This document shows positions 45,301-58,300 of a DNA stretch of 64,000 bases, piece after piece. This DNA comes from Astrocystis sublimbata (Eukaryota > Ascomycota > Sordariomycetes > Xylariales > Xylariaceae). The stretch is taken from contig JAJNNY010000071.1 in the NCBI GenBank assembly GCA_022453515.1, forward strand, positions 110,465 to 174,464. Direction: 5' to 3'. The number at the start of each line of letters is the position of its first letter. Position 1 is the first letter of the stretch. A program made the position numbers and the translations under genes. The notes beneath the pieces are model-generated. The model did no database searches and was not told the DNA's origin. It saw nothing but the letters and a program-made list of their open reading frames with translations.

Positions 45301-48208
45301 TTCATTTGCTCAACATCATTACGCGACAAGCAGATACCAGGCTGAGTTATAGCATAATTAGCCTTTGTGAGTATCCTATACGGATTGTGATGATTTGAAG
45401 CGGGGCTTTTGATCGTCTGTCTCATTATGCAAGTATGTACTTCTGCTCGTAGTCTCCATTTCGCCGTTAGCAACCTTCAGCCTCCAACTATCGTCACATG
45501 CTTGATTGTCAACTGTTATCATGACCCTCAATTTCCCCACACGGCATTCTCAAACACCTCATTTTTATCGTCAATAGAGCCATTTGAGCCGACCTCTTCA
45601 TTGCTGATAGAGATGGAATAATCCCCGCCATCTGCCAAGTCACGTTCGCTGGCTGTTGCCTTCCAACATTTGCTCCATATTGACTCAGATTTTCCCCATA
45701 TCTAGGAGTATGGTCGATCGATCGGGAAAATGGCAGCCCGCGGTTGGCGCGAGTATACGAACATCGTGACCGCGTAAAGCGGCTATCAGGCTCTACCAGA
45801 GCAGAGGGTGATCCAGACAGATGACATCGCCGCTCGCTCGCTTGAACGGCCGTCGGAAGAAAGTAAAGACAGAAAAACGGCGTCTGATGTCCCCTGGCCA
45901 TGGTCGACTGATTGATCGAAACGCGAGCAGCTGCAGCAGCAGTAAGTATGATGCGATGGGTTCGCCACCTACAAGTAAGCACTGCCAGGAGTGAGCCCAC
46001 TGTCTTTCTGTTACTGATGTGATTAGACCCAATGTTGAGAATGCCTACGAAGAGTTGTTATCATGAAGGTCCTAGAGATGTAAGTCAAGCATGCTTAGTA
46101 ATTGAGGATAGGAGCGATGGAATGGTCGCACAAGGACTTCAAGCTAAAAACAGATTAGGGTGGCTAGATGCGATGTGATATGATAGTACGACTGGCTGCC
46201 TAATTCCTGCGGGTTTCCTTCTAGAATGAAGGAAGCGTCGTCGATCGCGGCGTTTTAATTGCTTGCTTGCATGTAACCCCATCGTAGTAATTCCGCTGCG
46301 GCTGCAGGATTTCGCCCTGACGAGCTGAATGCTGGACTGGACTGGACTGGCTCAGCCCTACGGCGAGTCCTACGGCACGGGCTTTTCGTAGCCTGGTGGG
46401 TCATCGTGGGATGATTAATATGTGGGTTTCTGCATCGGGAGGTGAGGTTGAAGTTTCACTCATGGTGAGATCTTAGATGATGCTGCAATCTCTTCACAAG
46501 ACGGGATAGGGGAATTACATGTTGCTTCCGTGAGCTCTGCCACGTGAGATGCAGCATGTATGATTATCAATTCGACTCTTGTTCATGTTCTGGATATATG
46601 ACAATACAATCTATCTGTTATCCCCAGTAGGCCTTGGGCAGTTATGGCAAGCGATACACCTTGGACTCTGGCATCTCGCGGTCTCCAGCTTTTGTTGAAC
46701 GGTGAAAGGTGGACTGTGTCGTGATTGGGCAGTGAGCGAATCAAACTGGCTAAGTGTCTCCTCATTTGCATACACCTTCCATCAGCCACTCAGAAGTGAA
46801 ATTAATTAACAGTCTGTGCGGCATAGCCCGTAAAGTTTCCCATAGAATATGTACCGAGTCCACCTCTACTTCGTCTTATCTTGCCTTACGACGGCGATGA
46901 CGATGACTATGCAGAAGCTGCAAGTCAGTACTTTTTGCAGTGTGGTATCGCGGCTTCGGCAGATACGCCCGGCTTATCGATGACTCCCTTTTCCCACACG
47001 TAAAGGTCGATCGCGAGGTGCGAATTGGCAATGAATTATGAGTGTGTTCAGCATGAGGTAGTATTTCTTTGCAATGTGCGACATGCGCTGGAAAAAACCC
47101 AAGTGCCAGGTTCCCCCACCGCAACTTTGGAAACCATCAAGGGCTTTTGCAGGGGTCGTTGCGTCGTCATTGGGAATTTAAGGTAGCATGGACATTGATG
47201 CAAGTTTGTAAAAAGTCCCATGCGCCATGATGCGACCCTGCTATGGGAAACGAAACGACTGGTTCACCCTGCAGCTGAGGTTACATTAGAGGCCCTGGTT
47301 AGGTAAGTCGAAAAGCTCGGCACTCATGGAACCGTGCCGATGCGAGGAGTATACGTAAGAGAGAACGATTGACTGATTACTTATCAAATCGCCAATGCGT
47401 GGATACCTTAATTACTGCAATAAGGTTTGCGAGACTTGGTGGCTTTGCTAAGTCGCGCGCCACATCACATGTGAACAATTGGTCATCAGGGAATCGGCAT
47501 CGACTTAGGATATATGCAGGCACTTTTCGCTCTCCGTGTTGCCATCAATTACTACTTCCAGACAAGCGAGCGAGCATGCAGGCTGCCAGCCCGAGTAATT
47601 ATCAGAGAGGGGAAAATGATTGACCGCACATTCGTGTGAAGATAGACAGTCTACATGCCGTGTTATCCTTGACTCTCCCCCCCAAAGAAACAAGCCTCTG
47701 ACGTGAGAGACAGACAGGCAGACGGGAGTAAGATGGGCGGTAATGAGAGGGGCCGTCCCAAACCTGACATGCATATAGGCAGACTGCAGTCATCATCGTG
47801 GCCCAACACTCCAATTTCATTCAACTCCAGCATCACACCTCCATCTCACGTAATCGTGGTATACCCCAGCCAAGAAGATAGAGATAGTAACGTGTGATAC
47901 CATGCACGCGTCGAACTTCAACACCAAGGTTATACCGACCTCTGCCCTTGCGACAAGGTAGTTCAATTTCCCCCTGTTTGGCTTATCAATAGCAACGGAC
48001 CCGAATCGCGGATCCGATTTCGATCGGACCCGTTCCTTCCAGGGGTGTGGAAGTCGTGAGCGTATGATGAATGGCAAGCGATAATGACGCATTGATACTG
48101 TTCAAAGGAACTGGCATGTCAGATTGCCAGATTGAATTTCATCGTACGCTACACTGTGCTTGCTGTGACCTTGCCATTGCATGAGTTTGATCATGGTGCT
48201 CGTTCTTT
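42364..48208. other. Long gene-poor, microsatellite-rich region (left arm)
   Basis: Nearly 6 kb upstream of the regulator with no gene recognised. Simple repeats are abundant: CTTGA at 42524-42546, GATGA at 42580-42602, CAAT at 42912-42933, GTTCT at 43028-43050, GGCGA at 43381-43399, GGT at 43487-43502, CACT at 43973-43988 and GGACT at about 46331-46349. Frames of 140-163 codons at 44569-44991 and 45509-46000 (minus) show no recognisable domain. It looks like an extended promoter/5' leader. The mirror copy is at 55301-61145. Confidence 0.4.
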
Positions 48209-51176
48209 TCAAGCGTACATGTGTCCAGGTATCGGGTCCCCAGGGTTATCTTCCTCGACACCAAATCCCAGATGCTCTATAGAGTGGGCATGGTCATATT
48301 CATCATGCCACTCGGGAGGCATTGATATGACTCCCCATCGAATCTTGCTTTGAGCCAGTCTCCTAAGCGGGGTGTCCGTATCACTATCATCATCATCATC
48401 ATAATTGATGCCTCTGTCTTCAGTTGCAGCGAGTGACTCCTTGCTTGCTTGAGTAAGCGCCGATGAGTGACACGCCGCCGATATGGCGAGGGAGTTGCTT
48501 CCTGGGTGCGTAATGTTGGAAGGTAGTCTTCTAAAGGACAAAATGATGGGTACGGTAATCAGAACGCTCGTCACAGAAACCAGAACGATTAGAGATGTTA
48601 CAGAGTATCCCACGGAAACATTGGTATTGGGAGGCAAGGTGGGATCGTATTCCTCGTTTCTTTCGACATAATAATATGCGTGGTAAAACCCTATGTCACA
48701 TTAGACCTTGTTACTCATATACCTCCTTGGTGAACAGTGGTATACGTACCTCCCGTAGAAACAAACACATAGATACTGTTAGACAGTAACCAATGGAGAA
48801 AAGCACTGACTATTATCAGAGGTATGCTATATCTATACGGGAGTTGAAGGCGATAAGTCGAGCGTTGCTGTCCCTGATCTCTCAGGTTAGTCTTACGTTT
48901 GATTTTTTCGTACACTTGGCATTCATTTCAACATAGCCTACCCTAGGTTCTGTCACTCGCAGAGAAATGCAATCTTCACCAAACCTTGCCCATTCTCTTC
49001 CAGCTTGGAGTCGAGTAAATAGATTGTTATACTAAGTATAATTGTAGTCAGAATGCAGGAACGAGAACGTTACGCAAAATAAGACCTGAAAGCTGCAGAG
49101 GAGTAAACAAAATTGTTCTGAAATAATGGACTTACAGCCAGATAACAGAATGACAAGAGAAGTTGAGGGCTGTTGGCCAGAAGAACGCCTTGGATAAGGT
49201 TAAAGGAGAGAGGAATGAATGAATTGTTGTCGCCTGCCAAGAAGCTACCTGAACTAAGCGCTGTTAATATACATTGAATCTGTTGGGTTGACAGCTGTAT
49301 ACTTACTGACTCATATCTGACAATGCTTTCTGAATGTGGACCGCACAGAGGGTGATGCCCCCAGCGAATAGAGAATAGCTGATTATCCATACAGACAGAG
49401 GAACGATCGTTGAAAACAGCGGCCTGGACGATATCCAATGTCGTGGACCGGGAAGGAGATACTTGTACTTTCGTTTAATAGCATTGTGGAAATGCCTTTG
49501 ATCAACGGTACAGAACCCCGCCGTGATGGGATCAGGGTGCTCGATGAAGGACGCCACGGCATCACCCAATGTGACAAGCGGCTTATGCTCAGGGCGGCTG
49601 AGCACTACCGTCACAACAACTGCGGTAATGCTTTTTGCGATGACGCAAAGTGTAACACCGAGGAGCAGTACTGGAGAGGCGGCAATACCTATCATGAAAA
49701 TGTTAACGATGACCCCGTTCAGGGACGCAGCCACATACGGCAAGTGTTCTCAACTGGCTCAGCCCGGCAATGATTTATACTCAGATTGAAGGCACCGTGT
49801 TGAAGACCTGATGTCATTGTTTGAGCAGGAGACCTTTCCCAGATTCTTGGGCCCGTATCACTATAACGATAATATGTACCATTAACAACTTCTTTTCCCC
49901 GTCCGGAGAAGAAAGGGTAACTCCAGTCGTTCCTCATGTCGAAATCTGTGCCAAGAGCGCCGGCGCAATCGTTCCAGCAACCAGGAACAAACTTTTCATA
50001 TGACCATGCCACCATGGCGCACTGGGTGTCGAAGAACAAGTGATTAGGGGTATATTTAGGAATGTACGTTTCCCAAAAATCGGCTTCGGTCTCATTGAGA
50101 TGCCATATGTCATTCCAAGCCCAACCATCTAGCTCCTCAACAACAAGTACGACGCTTCGATGTTTCTTTAGCCCTTTGCAATGAACATATTCAGAAAGAC
50201 ACTATTAGCACTGAAGTCAGCATCTTTCTTTGGGAGACATGGGATTGCTCGGCCAATCAGTCTCACCTCGGCGACCTCCAGTCGTTCCCATTCGGCTGCC
50301 TTGTCAGCAATTGCAGAGATGTTGGAAACCGCTGGAGACAGAGGATTTTGATAATCTGATCTGTTGATTCGGGCCCCATAACCATCTATAACGTCTCCAT
50401 ATCTTGCAAGTGATTCATTAGTACCTAACATCTCATACCATGCGCTGTCATCGTCAGACACCAGGCCCGGGAGGGCTAAGCTAGCGCCAGGTGGGTAAAA
50501 ACTACCACCGTGCAGGAATTGTTCAGTAGCAATAGTAAGATGGTAGTCCGAATCCCGTCTATCCACCTCAAAAATTGCAGAATTCCAAATCAAATGGATG
50601 GGAACGGTGCTCACGAATAGGCAGACCCAGGACCAAGTCTTGAATGACGATACTTGGAATGCGTTGCGAACCGAAGGTACCCCGATTCCCAACCACGAGG
50701 CCTTGGAGTGGGCATTGTCAACCTCTTCTCGTGTCGGCGCATTCAAGACCTGCATAAAGAAGTTGCTCGACGCAAGCCTAGATGGGATCTAGCTGTCAGC
50801 AGAACTCAACAATGCAATATGATAACAGGCGTGATTGCTCCAGTCAGGGTTGACCTATGAGTGGGTGGCATACTGTGATGTAGACATGCAGTTAGTCATT
50901 GATTCCGCACAACGGACCCAGGGAGATTACCACTAAAGTTGATACAATGTTGATTGACAAATGGAGCGCGAGGTTCACCACAGTCGCCTCGCCACTGCCA
51001 CAATCGGCGGCATAGAAGAACACCGGTTTTAATGAGCCGCGGGCCAAAGCAACGATCGACAGTGTAGTCAACACGAGTGAAGAGACGAGTAATACCACAC
51101 AATTAATCTTAGCTGCTAGCCTCCATCCCGTCTCGCGAAGTCCCCTCTTTATCCACGAAAAGAAATTGGTTCCCAT
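48209..51176 (-). CDS. DUF6536 multi-pass membrane protein, left-arm copy, 808 aa
   Basis: Eight exons mirror the right-arm gene: 51176-50931, 50788-50267, 50201-49739, 49688-49307, 49253-49136, 49031-48942, 48873-48750 and 48690-48209 (exon 1/2 border least certain). Family markers: GWRLAAKINCVVLLVSSL, LSINIVSTLVV, SSNFFMQVLNAPTREEVDNA, VPIHLIWNSAIF, LVTLGDAVASFIEHPDP, YNNLFTRLQAGREWARFG, RGQQRSTYRLQLPYRYSIP and PGSNSLAISAACH. About eight hydrophobic helices surround a large external-type loop (exons 2-3). The end has an acidic YDDDDDSDTD tail. Function of DUF6536 proteins is unknown. Sequence is identical to 52333-55300. Confidence 0.82.
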
Positions 51177-52332
51177 CGTGAGGACTTTTCAACATCGGTC
51201 GGGAAATTTATCGTCGCAGTAATTATTGAACAACCAAGGTCAAGTAATTATGACATAACAGAAAGTGAAAGGGGATAATGAGCAGGCCGATTGAAGATTT
51301 AGCTTAATGAAATGATCAGGACAGGTATCAAGTGGAAGGAAACCGGAAGCTTATAAGCCTTACTTCAGAACAAGCCCCCAATAATTGCAGACAATGTTCG
51401 ATCTTGAGACCCCACGACGACTTGAACAGGATAACTTACGTTATTGGCTAGAACGAGAATTCTGCCTCGATGTACAGTATATCCACCGTGAATGGTGACG
51501 AATGAGGGAGGCTTAGTATTGCCCATAAATATCGCCTCATCTTTCCACATTTGGCACCTGCATGACATTTTCCTGCAGCCCCCACGTACTAGAAAACGAA
51601 CATGCAATAAATAGGTATAGTCTGAACATCGGGACAAGGGGAAGTCACATTAAGTGTCCGGGTCCGAGGTGCCTCACCAAATAGCTAAGATTCTTTTAAC
51701 CAGGTCTCTCGTAGTTTATAGCCCCCGTAGAAAGTAATATATAATGTTTATTATTTATATAACATTATATATTACTTTCTACGGGGGCTATAAACTACGA
51801 GAGACCTGGTTAAAAGAATCTTAGCTATTTGGTGAGGCACCTCGGACCCGGACACTTAATGTGACTTCCCCTTGTCCCGATGTTCAGACTATACCTATTT
51901 ATTGCATGTTCGTTTTCTAGTACGTGGGGGCTGCAGGAAAATGTCATGCAGGTGCCAAATGTGGAAAGATGAGGCGATATTTATGGGCAATACTAAGCCT
52001 CCCTCATTCGTCACCATTCACGGTGGATATACTGTACATCGAGGCAGAATTCTCGTTCTAGCCAATAACGTAAGTTATCCTGTTCAAGTCGTCGTGGGGT
52101 CTCAAGATCGAACATTGTCTGCAATTATTGGGGGCTTGTTCTGAAGTAAGGCTTATAAGCTTCCGGTTTCCTTCCACTTGATACCTGTCCTGATCATTTC
52201 ATTAAGCTAAATCTTCAATCGGCCTGCTCATTATCCCCTTTCACTTTCTGTTATGTCATAATTACTTGACCTTGGTTGTTCAATAATTACTGCGACGATA
52301 AATTTCCCGACCGATGTTGAAAAGTCCTCACG
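51177..52332. promoter_or_regulatory. Palindrome centre: shared divergent upstream region
   Basis: The 1156 bp between the two DUF6536 starts is itself the centre of the inverted repeat, so each gene has the same 578 bp upstream. A 90-codon open frame occurs in each half (51365-51637 and 51872-52144) without recognisable features. Confidence 0.5.
51721..51788. other. AT-rich hairpin core with 12-bp spacer
   Basis: Left arm ends ...AATATATAATGTT at 51748, spacer TATTATTTATAT at 51749-51760, right arm starts AACATTATATATT at 51761. Only the innermost few spacer bases can pair, so the true loop is about 12 nt. Confidence 0.9.
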
Positions 52333-55300
52333 ATGGGAACCAATTTCTTTTCGTGGATAAAGAGGGGACTTCGCGAGACGGGATGGAGGCTAGCAGCTAA
52401 GATTAATTGTGTGGTATTACTCGTCTCTTCACTCGTGTTGACTACACTGTCGATCGTTGCTTTGGCCCGCGGCTCATTAAAACCGGTGTTCTTCTATGCC
52501 GCCGATTGTGGCAGTGGCGAGGCGACTGTGGTGAACCTCGCGCTCCATTTGTCAATCAACATTGTATCAACTTTAGTGGTAATCTCCCTGGGTCCGTTGT
52601 GCGGAATCAATGACTAACTGCATGTCTACATCACAGTATGCCACCCACTCATAGGTCAACCCTGACTGGAGCAATCACGCCTGTTATCATATTGCATTGT
52701 TGAGTTCTGCTGACAGCTAGATCCCATCTAGGCTTGCGTCGAGCAACTTCTTTATGCAGGTCTTGAATGCGCCGACACGAGAAGAGGTTGACAATGCCCA
52801 CTCCAAGGCCTCGTGGTTGGGAATCGGGGTACCTTCGGTTCGCAACGCATTCCAAGTATCGTCATTCAAGACTTGGTCCTGGGTCTGCCTATTCGTGAGC
52901 ACCGTTCCCATCCATTTGATTTGGAATTCTGCAATTTTTGAGGTGGATAGACGGGATTCGGACTACCATCTTACTATTGCTACTGAACAATTCCTGCACG
53001 GTGGTAGTTTTTACCCACCTGGCGCTAGCTTAGCCCTCCCGGGCCTGGTGTCTGACGATGACAGCGCATGGTATGAGATGTTAGGTACTAATGAATCACT
53101 TGCAAGATATGGAGACGTTATAGATGGTTATGGGGCCCGAATCAACAGATCAGATTATCAAAATCCTCTGTCTCCAGCGGTTTCCAACATCTCTGCAATT
53201 GCTGACAAGGCAGCCGAATGGGAACGACTGGAGGTCGCCGAGGTGAGACTGATTGGCCGAGCAATCCCATGTCTCCCAAAGAAAGATGCTGACTTCAGTG
53301 CTAATAGTGTCTTTCTGAATATGTTCATTGCAAAGGGCTAAAGAAACATCGAAGCGTCGTACTTGTTGTTGAGGAGCTAGATGGTTGGGCTTGGAATGAC
53401 ATATGGCATCTCAATGAGACCGAAGCCGATTTTTGGGAAACGTACATTCCTAAATATACCCCTAATCACTTGTTCTTCGACACCCAGTGCGCCATGGTGG
53501 CATGGTCATATGAAAAGTTTGTTCCTGGTTGCTGGAACGATTGCGCCGGCGCTCTTGGCACAGATTTCGACATGAGGAACGACTGGAGTTACCCTTTCTT
53601 CTCCGGACGGGGAAAAGAAGTTGTTAATGGTACATATTATCGTTATAGTGATACGGGCCCAAGAATCTGGGAAAGGTCTCCTGCTCAAACAATGACATCA
53701 GGTCTTCAACACGGTGCCTTCAATCTGAGTATAAATCATTGCCGGGCTGAGCCAGTTGAGAACACTTGCCGTATGTGGCTGCGTCCCTGAACGGGGTCAT
53801 CGTTAACATTTTCATGATAGGTATTGCCGCCTCTCCAGTACTGCTCCTCGGTGTTACACTTTGCGTCATCGCAAAAAGCATTACCGCAGTTGTTGTGACG
53901 GTAGTGCTCAGCCGCCCTGAGCATAAGCCGCTTGTCACATTGGGTGATGCCGTGGCGTCCTTCATCGAGCACCCTGATCCCATCACGGCGGGGTTCTGTA
54001 CCGTTGATCAAAGGCATTTCCACAATGCTATTAAACGAAAGTACAAGTATCTCCTTCCCGGTCCACGACATTGGATATCGTCCAGGCCGCTGTTTTCAAC
54101 GATCGTTCCTCTGTCTGTATGGATAATCAGCTATTCTCTATTCGCTGGGGGCATCACCCTCTGTGCGGTCCACATTCAGAAAGCATTGTCAGATATGAGT
54201 CAGTAAGTATACAGCTGTCAACCCAACAGATTCAATGTATATTAACAGCGCTTAGTTCAGGTAGCTTCTTGGCAGGCGACAACAATTCATTCATTCCTCT
54301 CTCCTTTAACCTTATCCAAGGCGTTCTTCTGGCCAACAGCCCTCAACTTCTCTTGTCATTCTGTTATCTGGCTGTAAGTCCATTATTTCAGAACAATTTT
54401 GTTTACTCCTCTGCAGCTTTCAGGTCTTATTTTGCGTAACGTTCTCGTTCCTGCATTCTGACTACAATTATACTTAGTATAACAATCTATTTACTCGACT
54501 CCAAGCTGGAAGAGAATGGGCAAGGTTTGGTGAAGATTGCATTTCTCTGCGAGTGACAGAACCTAGGGTAGGCTATGTTGAAATGAATGCCAAGTGTACG
54601 AAAAAATCAAACGTAAGACTAACCTGAGAGATCAGGGACAGCAACGCTCGACTTATCGCCTTCAACTCCCGTATAGATATAGCATACCTCTGATAATAGT
54701 CAGTGCTTTTCTCCATTGGTTACTGTCTAACAGTATCTATGTGTTTGTTTCTACGGGAGGTACGTATACCACTGTTCACCAAGGAGGTATATGAGTAACA
54801 AGGTCTAATGTGACATAGGGTTTTACCACGCATATTATTATGTCGAAAGAAACGAGGAATACGATCCCACCTTGCCTCCCAATACCAATGTTTCCGTGGG
54901 ATACTCTGTAACATCTCTAATCGTTCTGGTTTCTGTGACGAGCGTTCTGATTACCGTACCCATCATTTTGTCCTTTAGAAGACTACCTTCCAACATTACG
55001 CACCCAGGAAGCAACTCCCTCGCCATATCGGCGGCGTGTCACTCATCGGCGCTTACTCAAGCAAGCAAGGAGTCACTCGCTGCAACTGAAGACAGAGGCA
55101 TCAATTATGATGATGATGATGATAGTGATACGGACACCCCGCTTAGGAGACTGGCTCAAAGCAAGATTCGATGGGGAGTCATATCAATGCCTCCCGAGTG
55201 GCATGATGAATATGACCATGCCCACTCTATAGAGCATCTGGGATTTGGTGTCGAGGAAGATAACCCTGGGGACCCGATACCTGGACACATGTACGCTTGA
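52333..55300 (+). CDS. DUF6536 multi-pass membrane protein, right-arm copy, 808 aa
   Basis: Exons 52333-52578, 52721-53242, 53308-53770, 53821-54202, 54256-54373, 54478-54567, 54636-54759 and 54819-55300; phases close to 809 codons. Introns use GTAATC, GTGAGA, GTATGT, GTAAGT, GTAAGT, GTAGGC and GTACGT donors. The exon 1/2 junction assumes the acceptor before 52721 and may be off by a few codons. Hydrophobic segments lie near residues 24-46, 66-82, 125-146, 411-440, 505-530, 553-578, 620-645 and 675-700. Role unknown; a plasma- or organelle-membrane protein by topology. Head-to-head and identical with 48209-51176; whether both are real depends on the palindrome. Confidence 0.8.
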
Positions 55301-58300
55301 AAAGAACGAGCACCATGATCAAACTCATGCAATGGCAAGGTCACAGCAAGCACAGTGTAGCGTACGATGAAATTCAATCTGGCAATCTGACATGCCAGTT
55401 CCTTTGAACAGTATCAATGCGTCATTATCGCTTGCCATTCATCATACGCTCACGACTTCCACACCCCTGGAAGGAACGGGTCCGATCGAAATCGGATCCG
55501 CGATTCGGGTCCGTTGCTATTGATAAGCCAAACAGGGGGAAATTGAACTACCTTGTCGCAAGGGCAGAGGTCGGTATAACCTTGGTGTTGAAGTTCGACG
55601 CGTGCATGGTATCACACGTTACTATCTCTATCTTCTTGGCTGGGGTATACCACGATTACGTGAGATGGAGGTGTGATGCTGGAGTTGAATGAAATTGGAG
55701 TGTTGGGCCACGATGATGACTGCAGTCTGCCTATATGCATGTCAGGTTTGGGACGGCCCCTCTCATTACCGCCCATCTTACTCCCGTCTGCCTGTCTGTC
55801 TCTCACGTCAGAGGCTTGTTTCTTTGGGGGGGAGAGTCAAGGATAACACGGCATGTAGACTGTCTATCTTCACACGAATGTGCGGTCAATCATTTTCCCC
55901 TCTCTGATAATTACTCGGGCTGGCAGCCTGCATGCTCGCTCGCTTGTCTGGAAGTAGTAATTGATGGCAACACGGAGAGCGAAAAGTGCCTGCATATATC
56001 CTAAGTCGATGCCGATTCCCTGATGACCAATTGTTCACATGTGATGTGGCGCGCGACTTAGCAAAGCCACCAAGTCTCGCAAACCTTATTGCAGTAATTA
56101 AGGTATCCACGCATTGGCGATTTGATAAGTAATCAGTCAATCGTTCTCTCTTACGTATACTCCTCGCATCGGCACGGTTCCATGAGTGCCGAGCTTTTCG
56201 ACTTACCTAACCAGGGCCTCTAATGTAACCTCAGCTGCAGGGTGAACCAGTCGTTTCGTTTCCCATAGCAGGGTCGCATCATGGCGCATGGGACTTTTTA
56301 CAAACTTGCATCAATGTCCATGCTACCTTAAATTCCCAATGACGACGCAACGACCCCTGCAAAAGCCCTTGATGGTTTCCAAAGTTGCGGTGGGGGAACC
56401 TGGCACTTGGGTTTTTTCCAGCGCATGTCGCACATTGCAAAGAAATACTACCTCATGCTGAACACACTCATAATTCATTGCCAATTCGCACCTCGCGATC
56501 GACCTTTACGTGTGGGAAAAGGGAGTCATCGATAAGCCGGGCGTATCTGCCGAAGCCGCGATACCACACTGCAAAAAGTACTGACTTGCAGCTTCTGCAT
56601 AGTCATCGTCATCGCCGTCGTAAGGCAAGATAAGACGAAGTAGAGGTGGACTCGGTACATATTCTATGGGAAACTTTACGGGCTATGCCGCACAGACTGT
56701 TAATTAATTTCACTTCTGAGTGGCTGATGGAAGGTGTATGCAAATGAGGAGACACTTAGCCAGTTTGATTCGCTCACTGCCCAATCACGACACAGTCCAC
56801 CTTTCACCGTTCAACAAAAGCTGGAGACCGCGAGATGCCAGAGTCCAAGGTGTATCGCTTGCCATAACTGCCCAAGGCCTACTGGGGATAACAGATAGAT
56901 TGTATTGTCATATATCCAGAACATGAACAAGAGTCGAATTGATAATCATACATGCTGCATCTCACGTGGCAGAGCTCACGGAAGCAACATGTAATTCCCC
57001 TATCCCGTCTTGTGAAGAGATTGCAGCATCATCTAAGATCTCACCATGAGTGAAACTTCAACCTCACCTCCCGATGCAGAAACCCACATATTAATCATCC
57101 CACGATGACCCACCAGGCTACGAAAAGCCCGTGCCGTAGGACTCGCCGTAGGGCTGAGCCAGTCCAGTCCAGTCCAGCATTCAGCTCGTCAGGGCGAAAT
57201 CCTGCAGCCGCAGCGGAATTACTACGATGGGGTTACATGCAAGCAAGCAATTAAAACGCCGCGATCGACGACGCTTCCTTCATTCTAGAAGGAAACCCGC
57301 AGGAATTAGGCAGCCAGTCGTACTATCATATCACATCGCATCTAGCCACCCTAATCTGTTTTTAGCTTGAAGTCCTTGTGCGACCATTCCATCGCTCCTA
57401 TCCTCAATTACTAAGCATGCTTGACTTACATCTCTAGGACCTTCATGATAACAACTCTTCGTAGGCATTCTCAACATTGGGTCTAATCACATCAGTAACA
57501 GAAAGACAGTGGGCTCACTCCTGGCAGTGCTTACTTGTAGGTGGCGAACCCATCGCATCATACTTACTGCTGCTGCAGCTGCTCGCGTTTCGATCAATCA
57601 GTCGACCATGGCCAGGGGACATCAGACGCCGTTTTTCTGTCTTTACTTTCTTCCGACGGCCGTTCAAGCGAGCGAGCGGCGATGTCATCTGTCTGGATCA
57701 CCCTCTGCTCTGGTAGAGCCTGATAGCCGCTTTACGCGGTCACGATGTTCGTATACTCGCGCCAACCGCGGGCTGCCATTTTCCCGATCGATCGACCATA
57801 CTCCTAGATATGGGGAAAATCTGAGTCAATATGGAGCAAATGTTGGAAGGCAACAGCCAGCGAACGTGACTTGGCAGATGGCGGGGATTATTCCATCTCT
57901 ATCAGCAATGAAGAGGTCGGCTCAAATGGCTCTATTGACGATAAAAATGAGGTGTTTGAGAATGCCGTGTGGGGAAATTGAGGGTCATGATAACAGTTGA
58001 CAATCAAGCATGTGACGATAGTTGGAGGCTGAAGGTTGCTAACGGCGAAATGGAGACTACGAGCAGAAGTACATACTTGCATAATGAGACAGACGATCAA
58101 AAGCCCCGCTTCAAATCATCACAATCCGTATAGGATACTCACAAAGGCTAATTATGCTATAACTCAGCCTGGTATCTGCTTGTCGCGTAATGATGTTGAG
58201 CAAATGAACACGTAAACCTGCGATGTCGTTACTGTAAATGGACATTGACAGCTGATAGTCAGCAACGGATCGCTGGCGACGTGAACTCACAACCATAGCC

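Larger units (their letters stand above)
39513..51748. repeat. Left arm of giant inverted repeat
   Basis: Positions map to the right arm by x to 103509-x (centre 51754.5). The mapped frames I compared translate identically from the centre out to about 41.4 kb (right-arm 62.1 kb); beyond that six single-base indels shift the register to a sum of 103513. The arm is at least 12.2 kb. All protein frames in this arm are open. Confidence 0.95.

Noticed and set aside
51365..52144. 90-codon frames in each half of the palindrome centre
   Set aside because: No domain, signal peptide or splice support; probably upstream leader sequence.
54374..54391. An 18-nt intron-like GTAAGTCC...TTTCAG in DUF6536
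   Set aside because: Too short for a fungal intron; using the acceptor before 54478 restores the family motif YNNLF in phase.
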